From assembly GCA_000980495.1 (NCBI GenBank), contig LARN01000001.1:31197-95196 (forward strand): 64,000 nt of DNA. The letters run 5' to 3'. This DNA is from Acinetobacter sp. N54.MGS-139 (GTDB lineage Bacteria; Pseudomonadota; Gammaproteobacteria; Burkholderiales; Burkholderiaceae_F). The notes beneath the pieces were generated by a model that saw only the letters and a program-made list of their open reading frames with translations, was not told the origin of the DNA and ran no database searches. Shown in pieces: positions 54,381 to 62,244 of this stretch. The position numbers were made by a program, and so were the translations under genes. Numbering within the stretch: the first letter of the stretch is position 1; the number at the start of each line of letters is the position of its first letter.

Positions 54381-55589
54381 TTATTTCGCTTTCTTCTTTG
54401 TCTCAGAATTTTTTTCTGCGAGATGGGTACTCAGCTGAAGAAGAATGTCGCTGTGTTCGCCCTTTTCATAGATCGTGTTGGCACGGCCAAGGATCAGCGG
54501 ATCAATAGCGCCGATTGCATTCATATCTTTGCCGGTATAAGGCAGAGACTGAAGAACATAACGCATGGCGTTCAGGCGGGCACGCTTTTTATCGTCGCTC
54601 TTAATGACGGTCCAAGGTGCTGCCACAGTGTCCGTGTTGAGGAACATGGCTTCTTTTGCCTTGGTGTAGTCATCCCATTTGTCGAGGGAAGCCATATCGA
54701 TCGGAGACAGTTTCCAGCGCTTGAGCGGGTGAACCTGACGTTCCTTGAAGCGTCTTCTCTGTTCTTTGCGGCTGACGGAGAACCAGAATTTGATCAGGTA
54801 GATTCTGCTGCGGGTCAGGAAGCGTTCGAATTCAGGGCACTCGCGCATGAATTCCAGATACTGATCATCGGTGCAGAAACCCATGACACGCTCGACGCCG
54901 GCTCGGTTGTACCAAGAACGGTCGAACAATACGATTTCACCGGCGGTGGGCAGGTGTTTTACGTAACGCTGGAAGTACCATTCGCCGAGCTCGCGCTGGG
55001 TCGGTTTTTCCAAGGCAACCACGCGGGCTCCGCGAGGATTGAGATGTTCCATAAAGCGACGGATGGTTCCGCCCTTTCCGGCAGCATCGCGGCCTTCGAA
55101 CAGGATGACAACTTTTTGTCCGGTTTCTTTAACCCAGTTTTGAAGCTTGAGAAGTTCGACCTGAAGAAGATACTTTTCTTTTTCGTAAATCTTACGGCTC
55201 ATTCGGTTCTTATAAGGATAACCGCCGTGTTTCCAATCTTCGTTTAATTCGTTTTCATTAACGTCTGTTTTTTTACCGGCGCCTTCTTTTAATTTTTCAC
55301 GCTGAACCAGGGCCTTCAGGATAGCTTTGCGGTCAGCAGGAGCCTCGCCCTCGAGAATGGAGATTAAAGCCTGCATCTCATGCTCATTGGCAGCTGCGAA
55401 GGTTTGATTGGAGACGTACTCTTCGGCTTCTTTTTCCGAGGTAACGGGGGAAGAAGTAATCGATTCCACGGCAGTGTGGAAAGGGTCCTCTTCTTTTGAG
55501 GCTGCAGCGTCAGACTCAGAGACGGGGCTGACTTCAACCTTCTCATTGACCAGATCGCTTTGATCTTTCTGTTTTTTGCTGTTTGACAC
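54381..55589 (-). CDS. ppk2: Polyphosphate kinase 2
   Basis: PPK2 transfers phosphate between polyphosphate and nucleotides; class I enzymes prefer NDPs. The 402-residue protein has a long acidic N-terminal region (about 1-110), then the catalytic domain with Walker A GRDAAGKGGTIRRF, the lid helix and Walker B segment FDRSWYNRAGVERVMGF, and KFWFSVSRKEQRRRF. The C-terminal tail is lysine-rich. It follows rsmI by 26 nt. With ppx at 30002 the window encodes both synthesis/use and breakdown of polyphosphate. Confidence 0.93.
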   Translation of the reverse strand: MSNSKKQKDQSDLVNEKVEVSPVSESDAAASKEEDPFHTAVESITSSPVTSEKEAEEYVSNQTFAAANEHEMQALISILEGEAPADRKAILKALVQREKLKEGAGKKTDVNENELNEDWKHGGYPYKNRMSRKIYEKEKYLLQVELLKLQNWVKETGQKVVILFEGRDAAGKGGTIRRFMEHLNPRGARVVALEKPTQRELGEWYFQRYVKHLPTAGEIVLFDRSWYNRAGVERVMGFCTDDQYLEFMRECPEFERFLTRSRIYLIKFWFSVSRKEQRRRFKERQVHPLKRWKLSPIDMASLDKWDDYTKAKEAMFLNTDTVAAPWTVIKSDDKKRARLNAMRYVLQSLPYTGKDMNAIGAIDPLILGRANTIYEKGEHSDILLQLSTHLAEKNSETKKKAK

Positions 55590-55615
55590 GTTGATACTCC
55601 CGATGAGGCAAATTG

Positions 55616-56536
55616 TTAATCCACAGTGGCTTGTGAATTTTTCTTGCTGACTATGTAGTTGTAAATGATTTTTTTGGGAAAGCGGGAAATTTTACTTGCG
55701 ATTGAGGAGAGCTGTCCGGCCGGAAGAAGCGGGATCAATTCGTCTATCCATTGCCTGTCTTCTTCCGTTAGCGTCTCTTCCGTTGAGGCTGAAGCGGCGT
55801 CGACGACAATCACATATTCTCCCTTGGGAGGATTGTGAGATAACCATTCGTGTAAATCAGGAGAATAAAGACTATCAATTTGTTCGAATTTTTTCGTGAG
55901 CTCTCGGGCAATTGTGATTTTTCGATCAGCCGGGACGGCCTCGCTGAGCTCATCTATTAATTTCTCTAATCGGTGAGGCGCTTCGTACAGAATAAAAATG
56001 CGGCCGCTATTAATCAACTTCTGAAGCTCAGCTGCACGTTCTTTCTTTCCGCCGTTTAAAAAGCCGTGGAAGGTGAAGCCCTCAGGCGCCATCCCCGCAG
56101 CGGAAACCGCTGTTACCGAAGCGCTGGCTCCGGGGATGGGAATGACTCGATAACCGTGCTCTCTGACGTCGGCGACAACCTTGGTTCCGGGATCCGAAAC
56201 CGCCGGGGTGCCGGCATCCGTAACCAGCGCCACTCTCTTACCTTCGGCCAGATATGTCAAAACCTTTTCTGCCCCCTCGTGCTCGTTATGCTGATGGACA
56301 GGGAACAAGTGCGACTCTATATTAAACTTCTCCAAAAGTTTTCTAGTTTCCCGAGTGTCTTCAGCGGCAATACAGTCTGCCTTGCTGAGAACCCAAAGCG
56401 CCCTGAGGGTAATATCGCCGAGATTCCCGATCGGAAGACCGACGACATAAAGTGCAGAGGCAGGCAGATCCTGGGAGGGAAGCAAGATGCTTTGGAACAG
56501 TTCATTATTGTCGTAGAGGAATTTTCGGGAGTCCAT
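55616..56536 (-). CDS. rsmI: 16S rRNA (cytidine1402-2'-O)-methyltransferase RsmI
   Basis: RsmI methylates the ribose of C1402 in 16S rRNA. The product of about 306 residues shows the tetrapyrrole-methylase fold: LYVVGLPIGNLGDITLRAL, AAEDTRETRKLL, VTDAGTPAVSDPG and PIPGASASVTAV. The ATG at 56536 is preferred over a frame open to 56605, which would run across the divergent gene. The start codons of rsmI and the LpoA-like gene are 1 nt apart, as in the E. coli rsmI-lpoA divergent pair. Confidence 0.94.
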   Translation of the reverse strand: MDSRKFLYDNNELFQSILLPSQDLPASALYVVGLPIGNLGDITLRALWVLSKADCIAAEDTRETRKLLEKFNIESHLFPVHQHNEHEGAEKVLTYLAEGKRVALVTDAGTPAVSDPGTKVVADVREHGYRVIPIPGASASVTAVSAAGMAPEGFTFHGFLNGGKKERAAELQKLINSGRIFILYEAPHRLEKLIDELSEAVPADRKITIARELTKKFEQIDSLYSPDLHEWLSHNPPKGEYVIVVDAASASTEETLTEEDRQWIDELIPLLPAGQLSSIASKISRFPKKIIYNYIVSKKNSQATVD

Positions 56537-56537
56537 C

Positions 56538-57710
56538 TTGACCTCGTTGGTAAACAGAATTTTGTGTCGCGTATCTCTGGGCCTTATTACGGCAGCCGCA
56601 GTCACGACTGCGGCGGCTCAGCATTCCGAGATCGGGCCGACAACGGATGCGCAGGTTCAATCGCAGAACAAAACTAAAATCGCTCTGATTGTATCCCCTA
56701 AAGGATCCGTTCTGTCCGAAGCGGCTGCTCCTATTCAGCAGGGAATTCTCGCAGCGAGCCGCGAGGCAACCGCATCGGGTGCCTGTGAATTGATTCAGTA
56801 TGAATTGAGCAGTCCGCAGGATGCCGGTGCGGTTTTAAAGAAAGCTGCGGATGACGGGGCGGTACTGGCTATCGGTCCTGTCTCACGGGATGCTGTTCAA
56901 ACCATATCTGAAATGCCTTATCTTCCTCTTCCGGTCGTAGCGATCAATCGTCCGTCAGGAGAAACAGCGCCGGAATTATTTTTAAGTATCGATATTTCCG
57001 CTGAGAGCGAAGTCGATCAGCTTGCGAAGATCGCAGTGGAAAACACTGCTCAAAAGACCGATCTGGCAGCCAATAATTTTGTGATTCTCACGACTCAGGA
57101 TCCTTATGACGAGCGTCTGGCAAGAGCCATGGAGGCGGCTCTGATCAAAGCAGGGGCAGGAGCAGAAAGGCGCCATATTTCTTCCGATCAAATTGCTTAT
57201 CTTCGTCAGGAAATGCGGGGTAAGGCCTTCCGGGGCGTCTTTTTTGCCATGAACGCTCAGAATGCCAGTCTGCTTCGTCCATATTTGCCGCCGGAGCTTC
57301 CGGTTTTCGGGACGAGTTACACAAACCCCATGCATCAAAAAGATTCGATGCTCGCTAAAACACAGGCGAACGACCTAAACGGCATGATCACGTTAGAAAT
57401 CCCGGCAGAAGAGAATGCGAGTACTTTGGTGGCCCAATACAAGGGTGACAGAGAAAAGCTCTCTCCGGAAGATCTGCAAATGTTTTCTGTCGGTGTGGAT
57501 GCCTGGCAGTTAGGTACAAAGTGGATCGACTGGGCTCGCCGCATCGAAGTGCCGAATGGACTAACCGGACGCCTAAGTTTTGACAAGGACAACGGAAGCA
57601 AAGTGAAGCGAGAGCTTGTAAAAACAGTCGTCAGCCCTAATAAGACGGGGAAAACCTCCGAGGAAGATTTAGTGCAGTTTACGGAAAGCGCGGAGGAGGC
57701 CGGTCTATGA
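56538..57710 (+). CDS. LpoA/LppC-like penicillin-binding protein activator
   Basis: A 390-residue exported protein with a periplasmic-binding-protein-like fold. The signal peptide runs to about residue 27 (LITAAAVTTAAA, cleavage before QHSE). VIAIGPVSRDAVQTI and VVAINRPSGE fit the LppC/LpoA C-domain family, and the position divergent from rsmI is the lpoA position in E. coli. No lipobox cysteine is present, so it seems to be soluble. The start is TTG with GGGAG 6 nt upstream. In the family it stimulates PBP1a; that role is inferred. It overlaps uup by 4 nt. Confidence 0.75.
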   Translation: MTSLVNRILCRVSLGLITAAAVTTAAAQHSEIGPTTDAQVQSQNKTKIALIVSPKGSVLSEAAAPIQQGILAASREATASGACELIQYELSSPQDAGAVLKKAADDGAVLAIGPVSRDAVQTISEMPYLPLPVVAINRPSGETAPELFLSIDISAESEVDQLAKIAVENTAQKTDLAANNFVILTTQDPYDERLARAMEAALIKAGAGAERRHISSDQIAYLRQEMRGKAFRGVFFAMNAQNASLLRPYLPPELPVFGTSYTNPMHQKDSMLAKTQANDLNGMITLEIPAEENASTLVAQYKGDREKLSPEDLQMFSVGVDAWQLGTKWIDWARRIEVPNGLTGRLSFDKDNGSKVKRELVKTVVSPNKTGKTSEEDLVQFTESAEEAGL

Positions 57711-59554
57711 GTTTTGTGACGATGATGGAGGGCCATCTGGCCTGGGGAGACAAACCGCTTCTGGATAATGCTGACCTCGCGGTGGAACCGGGACAGAGAA
57801 TTGGTTTGATCGGCCGCAACGGTACCGGCAAGAGCTCTTTGCTTAAAGTTCTTGCAGGCATAGAAAAACTCGACGGCGGAGAACTTCATACACAGAACGG
57901 CCTGCATGCCGTTTACGTAGAGCAGGAGCCGTACTTTCCGGAAGCGCCGACCGTCATGGATTCGTTAGTACTTAGAGGCAAGCTGGATGAACTGCCGGAT
58001 GAAAAAATGCGCTGGCAGATTCAAAGCCGCTTGTCCGAGTTCCTCCATAAATTCGGGCTGGACGAGAATCTCGACTTGAAGAAGGCTTCCGGCGGTGAGA
58101 AGAAGAAGGCCGCTCTGGCTCTTGCCTTTGCATTGGATGCAGATCTTCTTCTATTAGATGAGCCGACGAACCATTTGGACATTGACGCGATCCGTCAGCT
58201 TGAAAATATCATTCTGAACGAATTCAAAAAGTCTCGCTCTTTCGTGACGATTACTCATGACCGTGCGTTTCTTAATCGGATCGTCGATACGATTTGGGAG
58301 CTGGATCGCGGCGTAGTTCGCAGCTATCCGGGCTCTTTTGAAGCCTATCAGCGGAGAAAAGAAGAGGAATTAGCTGCGGAAGACAAGGCAAGGGCTGATT
58401 TTGATAAGGTTTGGACTCAGGAAGAAGCCTGGATTCGCCGCGGCATCGAGGCGCGCCGCACACGAAACGAGGGTCGCGTCAGACGTCTGGAGCAAATGCG
58501 TATTGAACGTGAGCAAAGACGAGATCGGATCGGCAAAATCGATCTTAACTTGGACGCCGGAGAGAGAAGCGGCAAAGTCGTGGCCGAGCTCGTGGGTGTC
58601 AGTAAGAGTTTCGGCGACCGCTGCCTGATTAAAGATTTAACGCTTCGCGTGATGCGCGGTGACAAGCTGGGCTTGCTCGGTCCTAACGGCGTCGGTAAGA
58701 GCACGCTGATTAAAATTATTTTGGGGCAGATGCAGCCGGACTCCGGTACCGTGAAACTAGGGACGAATCTGCAAATTGCCTATTTCGATCAGCTGCGCAG
58801 CGAGCTTGACCCGACCAAGACGCTGCAGGAAACCGTCTCTCCCGGCTCTGACTGGGTAGAAGTCGGCGGCGTCCGAAAGCACGTGATCGGATACCTTGGC
58901 GAATTCCTGTTTCCGCCGCATCGTGTCAACGTGAAGGTATCCAGCCTGTCGGGCGGAGAAAGGAATCGCCTGCTGCTGGCAAAACTTTTCGCAAAGCCGG
59001 CCAATTTGCTCGTGATGGACGAACCGACTAACGATTTGGACATCGAATCAATCGAAATGCTTGAGGCGACGCTGGCGGAATATCCGGGAACGGTTTTATT
59101 GGTGACACACGACCGCTCGTTTATGGATAACGTCGCGACGTTAACGATTGCTCCGGATAAAGACGGTGTTTGGACCTCTTATGTCGGCGGCTATGAGGAA
59201 TGGCTCAAGTGGCGGGACAAGAGAGAAAAAGAAGAGCAGAAAGCCGCGGAGACAGCTGCCGCAGCAGAGGCTGCAGCTCAAGTCGATAAGTCGCAGAAGA
59301 CGAGGCGTCGGAACGCAAAGCCCGGTCTCAGCTACAAAGAAAATAAACTCCTCCAGGAACTCCCCGGACAGATAGAGGCATTGGAAAATCGTCAGAATGA
59401 ACTTGTAGAGCTCATGCAGCAGCCGTCCTACGGCAGCAAAGCGCCCGAGCAAATTCGGGCTGACGGCGATGAGATGCAGAAAATTTCTAAAGAGCTCGAA
59501 GAGAAGTACGCCTTGTGGGAAGAGCTGGAAGAAAAACAATCGCTTGCAAATTAG
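57707..59554 (+). CDS. uup: ABC-F ATPase Uup
   Basis: A cytosolic duplicated ABC protein of the ABC-F group; Uup members act at the ribosome and affect transposon excision. The 615 residues comprise ABC domain 1 (Walker A GRNGTGKSS, SGGEKKK, LLDEPTNHLD), a linker, ABC domain 2 (GPNGVGKST, LSGGERNR, VMDEPTNDLD), and a C-terminal coiled coil (about 500-610) typical of Uup. All catalytic glutamates are intact, unlike FtsE. The start overlaps the LpoA-like gene by 4 nt. Confidence 0.92.
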   Translation: MSFVTMMEGHLAWGDKPLLDNADLAVEPGQRIGLIGRNGTGKSSLLKVLAGIEKLDGGELHTQNGLHAVYVEQEPYFPEAPTVMDSLVLRGKLDELPDEKMRWQIQSRLSEFLHKFGLDENLDLKKASGGEKKKAALALAFALDADLLLLDEPTNHLDIDAIRQLENIILNEFKKSRSFVTITHDRAFLNRIVDTIWELDRGVVRSYPGSFEAYQRRKEEELAAEDKARADFDKVWTQEEAWIRRGIEARRTRNEGRVRRLEQMRIEREQRRDRIGKIDLNLDAGERSGKVVAELVGVSKSFGDRCLIKDLTLRVMRGDKLGLLGPNGVGKSTLIKIILGQMQPDSGTVKLGTNLQIAYFDQLRSELDPTKTLQETVSPGSDWVEVGGVRKHVIGYLGEFLFPPHRVNVKVSSLSGGERNRLLLAKLFAKPANLLVMDEPTNDLDIESIEMLEATLAEYPGTVLLVTHDRSFMDNVATLTIAPDKDGVWTSYVGGYEEWLKWRDKREKEEQKAAETAAAAEAAAQVDKSQKTRRRNAKPGLSYKENKLLQELPGQIEALENRQNELVELMQQPSYGSKAPEQIRADGDEMQKISKELEEKYALWEELEEKQSLAN

Positions 59555-59637
59555 TTTTTTTGGGCGATTAAAAGTCTTCCCAAAGGATTTCTAAGCAGTC
59601 AAAATAAACGTAAGAACACAATTGAGAGGTTCTTGCG

Positions 59638-60210
59638 ATGAGAATGAAATTAATAAGAACTGCAGCCTGCTTAGCAGCTTTAGGTCTGGCTGTTTGTACA
59701 GCTGTTGACGCCCGTCCTCCCGGACCTCCGTCCGGAGGACCGGGATTCGGACCCGGACCCGGTTTCCGAGGGCCCGGCTGGGGCGGACCGCCTCCGCCGC
59801 GTTATCATCACCATAATCGATGGCACGATTTCGGAAGAGACGTCCTTGGCGGAACACTGGTGCTCGGCCTAGGCATGGGATTGGCCAATGCGATCACAAA
59901 CGCCACGACCCCGACCTATACAGCTCCGACATATGTGGCGCCTTCCTATGTAGCGCCGACGTACGCCGCTCCGACTTATACGCTTCCGACGTATACCGCC
60001 CCGGTCGTGACAGCTCCGGTTGTTACTGCGCCTGTGGTGACGGCGCCGGTTGTCACCGCGCCTGTAGTCGCAGCTCCGGTTGTGACGGCTCCTGTCGTCA
60101 CCTCAGCAGCGATTCCGGGTAAGACGATGTACTGGTGCCAGGCCAGTAAGAATTTTTATCCTTACGTGACGGAGTGCACCAGCGGCTGGGAAGCCCGCGT
60201 TATGCCTTGA
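59638..60210 (+). CDS. Secreted proline-rich repeat protein
   Basis: A 190-residue exported protein that I cannot assign. It has a signal peptide (about 1-26), a Gly/Pro-rich stretch, a HHH-containing segment, a hydrophobic glycine-rich helix (GGTLVLGLGMGLANAI, about 71-86), and then six PTYx repeats followed by seven APVVT-type repeats. A C-terminal motif YWCQASKNFYPYVTEC resembles a short cysteine-containing domain found at the end of other secreted proteobacterial proteins. The ATG at 59638 has GAGAGG 8 nt upstream. It is a single-gene unit. Envelope or surface role is likely. Confidence 0.75.
   Translation: MRMKLIRTAACLAALGLAVCTAVDARPPGPPSGGPGFGPGPGFRGPGWGGPPPPRYHHHNRWHDFGRDVLGGTLVLGLGMGLANAITNATTPTYTAPTYVAPSYVAPTYAAPTYTLPTYTAPVVTAPVVTAPVVTAPVVTAPVVAAPVVTAPVVTSAAIPGKTMYWCQASKNFYPYVTECTSGWEARVMP
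59911..60102 (+). repeat. In-frame tandem repeats coding for PTYx and APVVT units
   Basis: About thirteen 15-bp units encode A-P-T-Y-x and then A-P-V-V-T. Copies vary mostly at third codon positions, so the repeat is under protein-level selection or is old. Unit number could vary between strains by slippage. Confidence 0.85.
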
Positions 60211-60227
60211 TTTAATCGCAGAAGTTC

Positions 60228-60260
60228 AAAGCCTTCGTTCCTAACCGGCGAAGGCTTTTT
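60228..60260 (+). terminator. Terminator of the proline-rich protein gene
   Basis: AAAGCCTTCG pairs with CGAAGGCTTT around a 13-nt loop and is followed by TTTTT-rich sequence on the plus strand. Confidence 0.85.
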
Positions 60261-60302
60261 CATTAGTGAAAACACCTAAAATTTCGATCGTTTTCAATAG
60301 AA

Positions 60303-60328
60303 TTTCAGCTTTACGCTGAAAGTACTAT
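60303..60328 (+). promoter_or_regulatory. Dyad operator and -10 candidate before the acyl-CoA synthetase gene
   Basis: A perfect inverted repeat TTTCAGC-N5-GCTGAAA (60303-60321) lies immediately upstream of TACTAT (60323-60328), a -10 candidate 11 nt before the GTG start. The dyad would cover the spacer of the promoter, as a repressor site does. No -35 match is convincing. Confidence 0.4.
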
Positions 60329-60339
60329 GGGATATTTGT

Positions 60340-62190
60340 GTGGAGAGAGAGTTGACTGAAACGAAAGAACAACGAGCTGAGGCACTCAACAGCTTAAGCA
60401 CACTTTGTGATTTCTTTCAGAATCGTGTTCTGAAAGGACCGTCGGACGAAGCACTGAGAGAATTTAATCGGGCAACAAAAGAGTGGGTCTCAGTCACGTA
60501 CAAAGAGCTTGGCGAGAAAGTAAAAAATTGGCAGAGAGCGTTTGCTGATTTGGGGCTGAACAGGGGAGACCGTGTCGCGATGCTTCTGCCCAACGGTGTG
60601 AACGCCGTATGTTTCGATCAGGCGGCCATGGCCAACTCTCTCGTGCCGGTTCCTCTTCACGCGATTGACACCCCTGCCTCGAGCGCTTTCATTCTCCAAG
60701 ACTGCGGTGCATCCGTTTTGGTGACGGACAAGAAGTCCAAATGGGAAAAAATCCAGGAGGCCGGGTTTGACCTTTCTGCGATTAAAAAAGTCATTATCAC
60801 AGAAGAGCTGACAGAAGCGACAGGGCTCATTCAAGGAGTAAAAGAATGGCTCATGGGAGCGCCCAAAGACATTCTTCTGCCCGAGCAGCCTAAGGTCGAC
60901 GATTTGGCCTGCATTGTTTATACATCGGGGACGACCGGTAAGCCCAAAGGCGTGATGCTCACTCATAAAAACATCACAAGCAACGTCCGTTCAACTCTCG
61001 CTCATGTTAAGCCGGAGATAGGCGACATATTCCTTTCGTTCCTTCCGCTGTCTCACATGTTTGAAAGAACGGCAGGTTATTATCTGGCGTTAGCGACAGG
61101 TTCAACAATTGTATTTAACCGCTCTCTCCAATACCTTGCAGAAGACTTCAAGATTGCGAAGCCCAATGTTTTGATTTCTGTCCCGAGAGTCTATGAGCGT
61201 ATCTACGCCAAGCTGAATGACGCGCTTGCCAAGAATGGCAAAATCCAGGCGGCGTTGTTCCATATGGCCGTTAACGCAGGATGGCAGAATTTCTGCAGAA
61301 AAAATTCGATAAGGGCGGCCGGATCCCAAGGTTCGGTGTTTGACGGTTTGGTCAATGCGACGGTCGGCAAGCAGATATCGGAAAAACTGAAGTCCCAGTT
61401 CGGCGGAAGGCTGCGTGTGGCCATCAGCGGCGGTGCTTCTCTTAACCCTGAGGCTGCTAAGGTTTTCTGCGGACTGGGCCTTCCGGTCATTCAAGGCTAC
61501 GGCATGACCGAGACATCCCCGATCATCAGCGGGAATAATGTGACCGATAACGATCCGGCCACTGTCGGCCGTGCTCTGAAAGATGTGTCGATTCGACTAG
61601 GTGAGCGGGAAGAAATTCAGATCAAGGGCGACCTCGTCATGAAAGGCTACTGGAATCGGGAAAAAGATACGAAGAATGCCTTTACTGAAGACGGCTGGCT
61701 GAAGACGGGAGACCAGGGAGCCTATGATGGAGAAGGTCGTCTGAAGATTGTCGGAAGAATCAAAGAGATTCTGGTGACTTCTACGGGCGAAAAAATTTCT
61801 CCCGTAGATATTGAAAGTGCACTGGAAACGATACCGCTTTTCCGCCAGACTTATGCGGTCGGCGACGGAATGCCTTACATTGCCGTGCTGATTTCTTTAG
61901 ATCCGACTTTGTGGAAAAAATTTGCTGCAGAGCAGGGTGCTGATCCGAAGGACCCGGAATCTATTCATGCACCTGTCGTGCGCAAGAAGGTGCTGGAAAT
62001 GGTCAAGAAAGCGTGCCGCACATTCCCGGCCTACGCTGTGCCCAAAAACATTGCGCTCACTTTGGACGAGTGGACAATTGATAACGGACTTCTCACGCCG
62101 ACCTTGAAGCTTAAGCGTTCTCCGATGCAGGCCAGGTACGGACACCTGATCGAAGAGATGTATAAAGGCGCAAAGAAGAGCCGTATCTAA
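60340..62190 (+). CDS. Long-chain acyl-CoA synthetase (AMP-forming)
   Basis: A 616-residue ANL-superfamily enzyme that activates fatty acids as acyl-AMP and then acyl-CoA. The P-loop motif is YTSGTTGKPKGVMLTH, followed by FLPLSHMFERTAGYY, QGYGMTETSPI, the core D in LKTGDQGAYD and the lysine region GEKISPVDIE. The long form with a 600-residue body matches the FACS/AMP-binding long-chain group. The start is GTG at 60340 or TTG at 60352, the latter with a closer SD. It precedes a radical SAM gene by 54 nt. Confidence 0.9.
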   Translation: MERELTETKEQRAEALNSLSTLCDFFQNRVLKGPSDEALREFNRATKEWVSVTYKELGEKVKNWQRAFADLGLNRGDRVAMLLPNGVNAVCFDQAAMANSLVPVPLHAIDTPASSAFILQDCGASVLVTDKKSKWEKIQEAGFDLSAIKKVIITEELTEATGLIQGVKEWLMGAPKDILLPEQPKVDDLACIVYTSGTTGKPKGVMLTHKNITSNVRSTLAHVKPEIGDIFLSFLPLSHMFERTAGYYLALATGSTIVFNRSLQYLAEDFKIAKPNVLISVPRVYERIYAKLNDALAKNGKIQAALFHMAVNAGWQNFCRKNSIRAAGSQGSVFDGLVNATVGKQISEKLKSQFGGRLRVAISGGASLNPEAAKVFCGLGLPVIQGYGMTETSPIISGNNVTDNDPATVGRALKDVSIRLGEREEIQIKGDLVMKGYWNREKDTKNAFTEDGWLKTGDQGAYDGEGRLKIVGRIKEILVTSTGEKISPVDIESALETIPLFRQTYAVGDGMPYIAVLISLDPTLWKKFAAEQGADPKDPESIHAPVVRKKVLEMVKKACRTFPAYAVPKNIALTLDEWTIDNGLLTPTLKLKRSPMQARYGHLIEEMYKGAKKSRI

Positions 62191-62244
62191 AAGAGACCTC
62201 CGTATAATCGACCTTCTGTCTACAAAATAACACTGATAGAAACA

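Noticed and set aside
59911-60102. CRISPR-like direct repeats
   Set aside because: The 15-bp periodicity is in frame and encodes PTYx/APVVT units without spacers.
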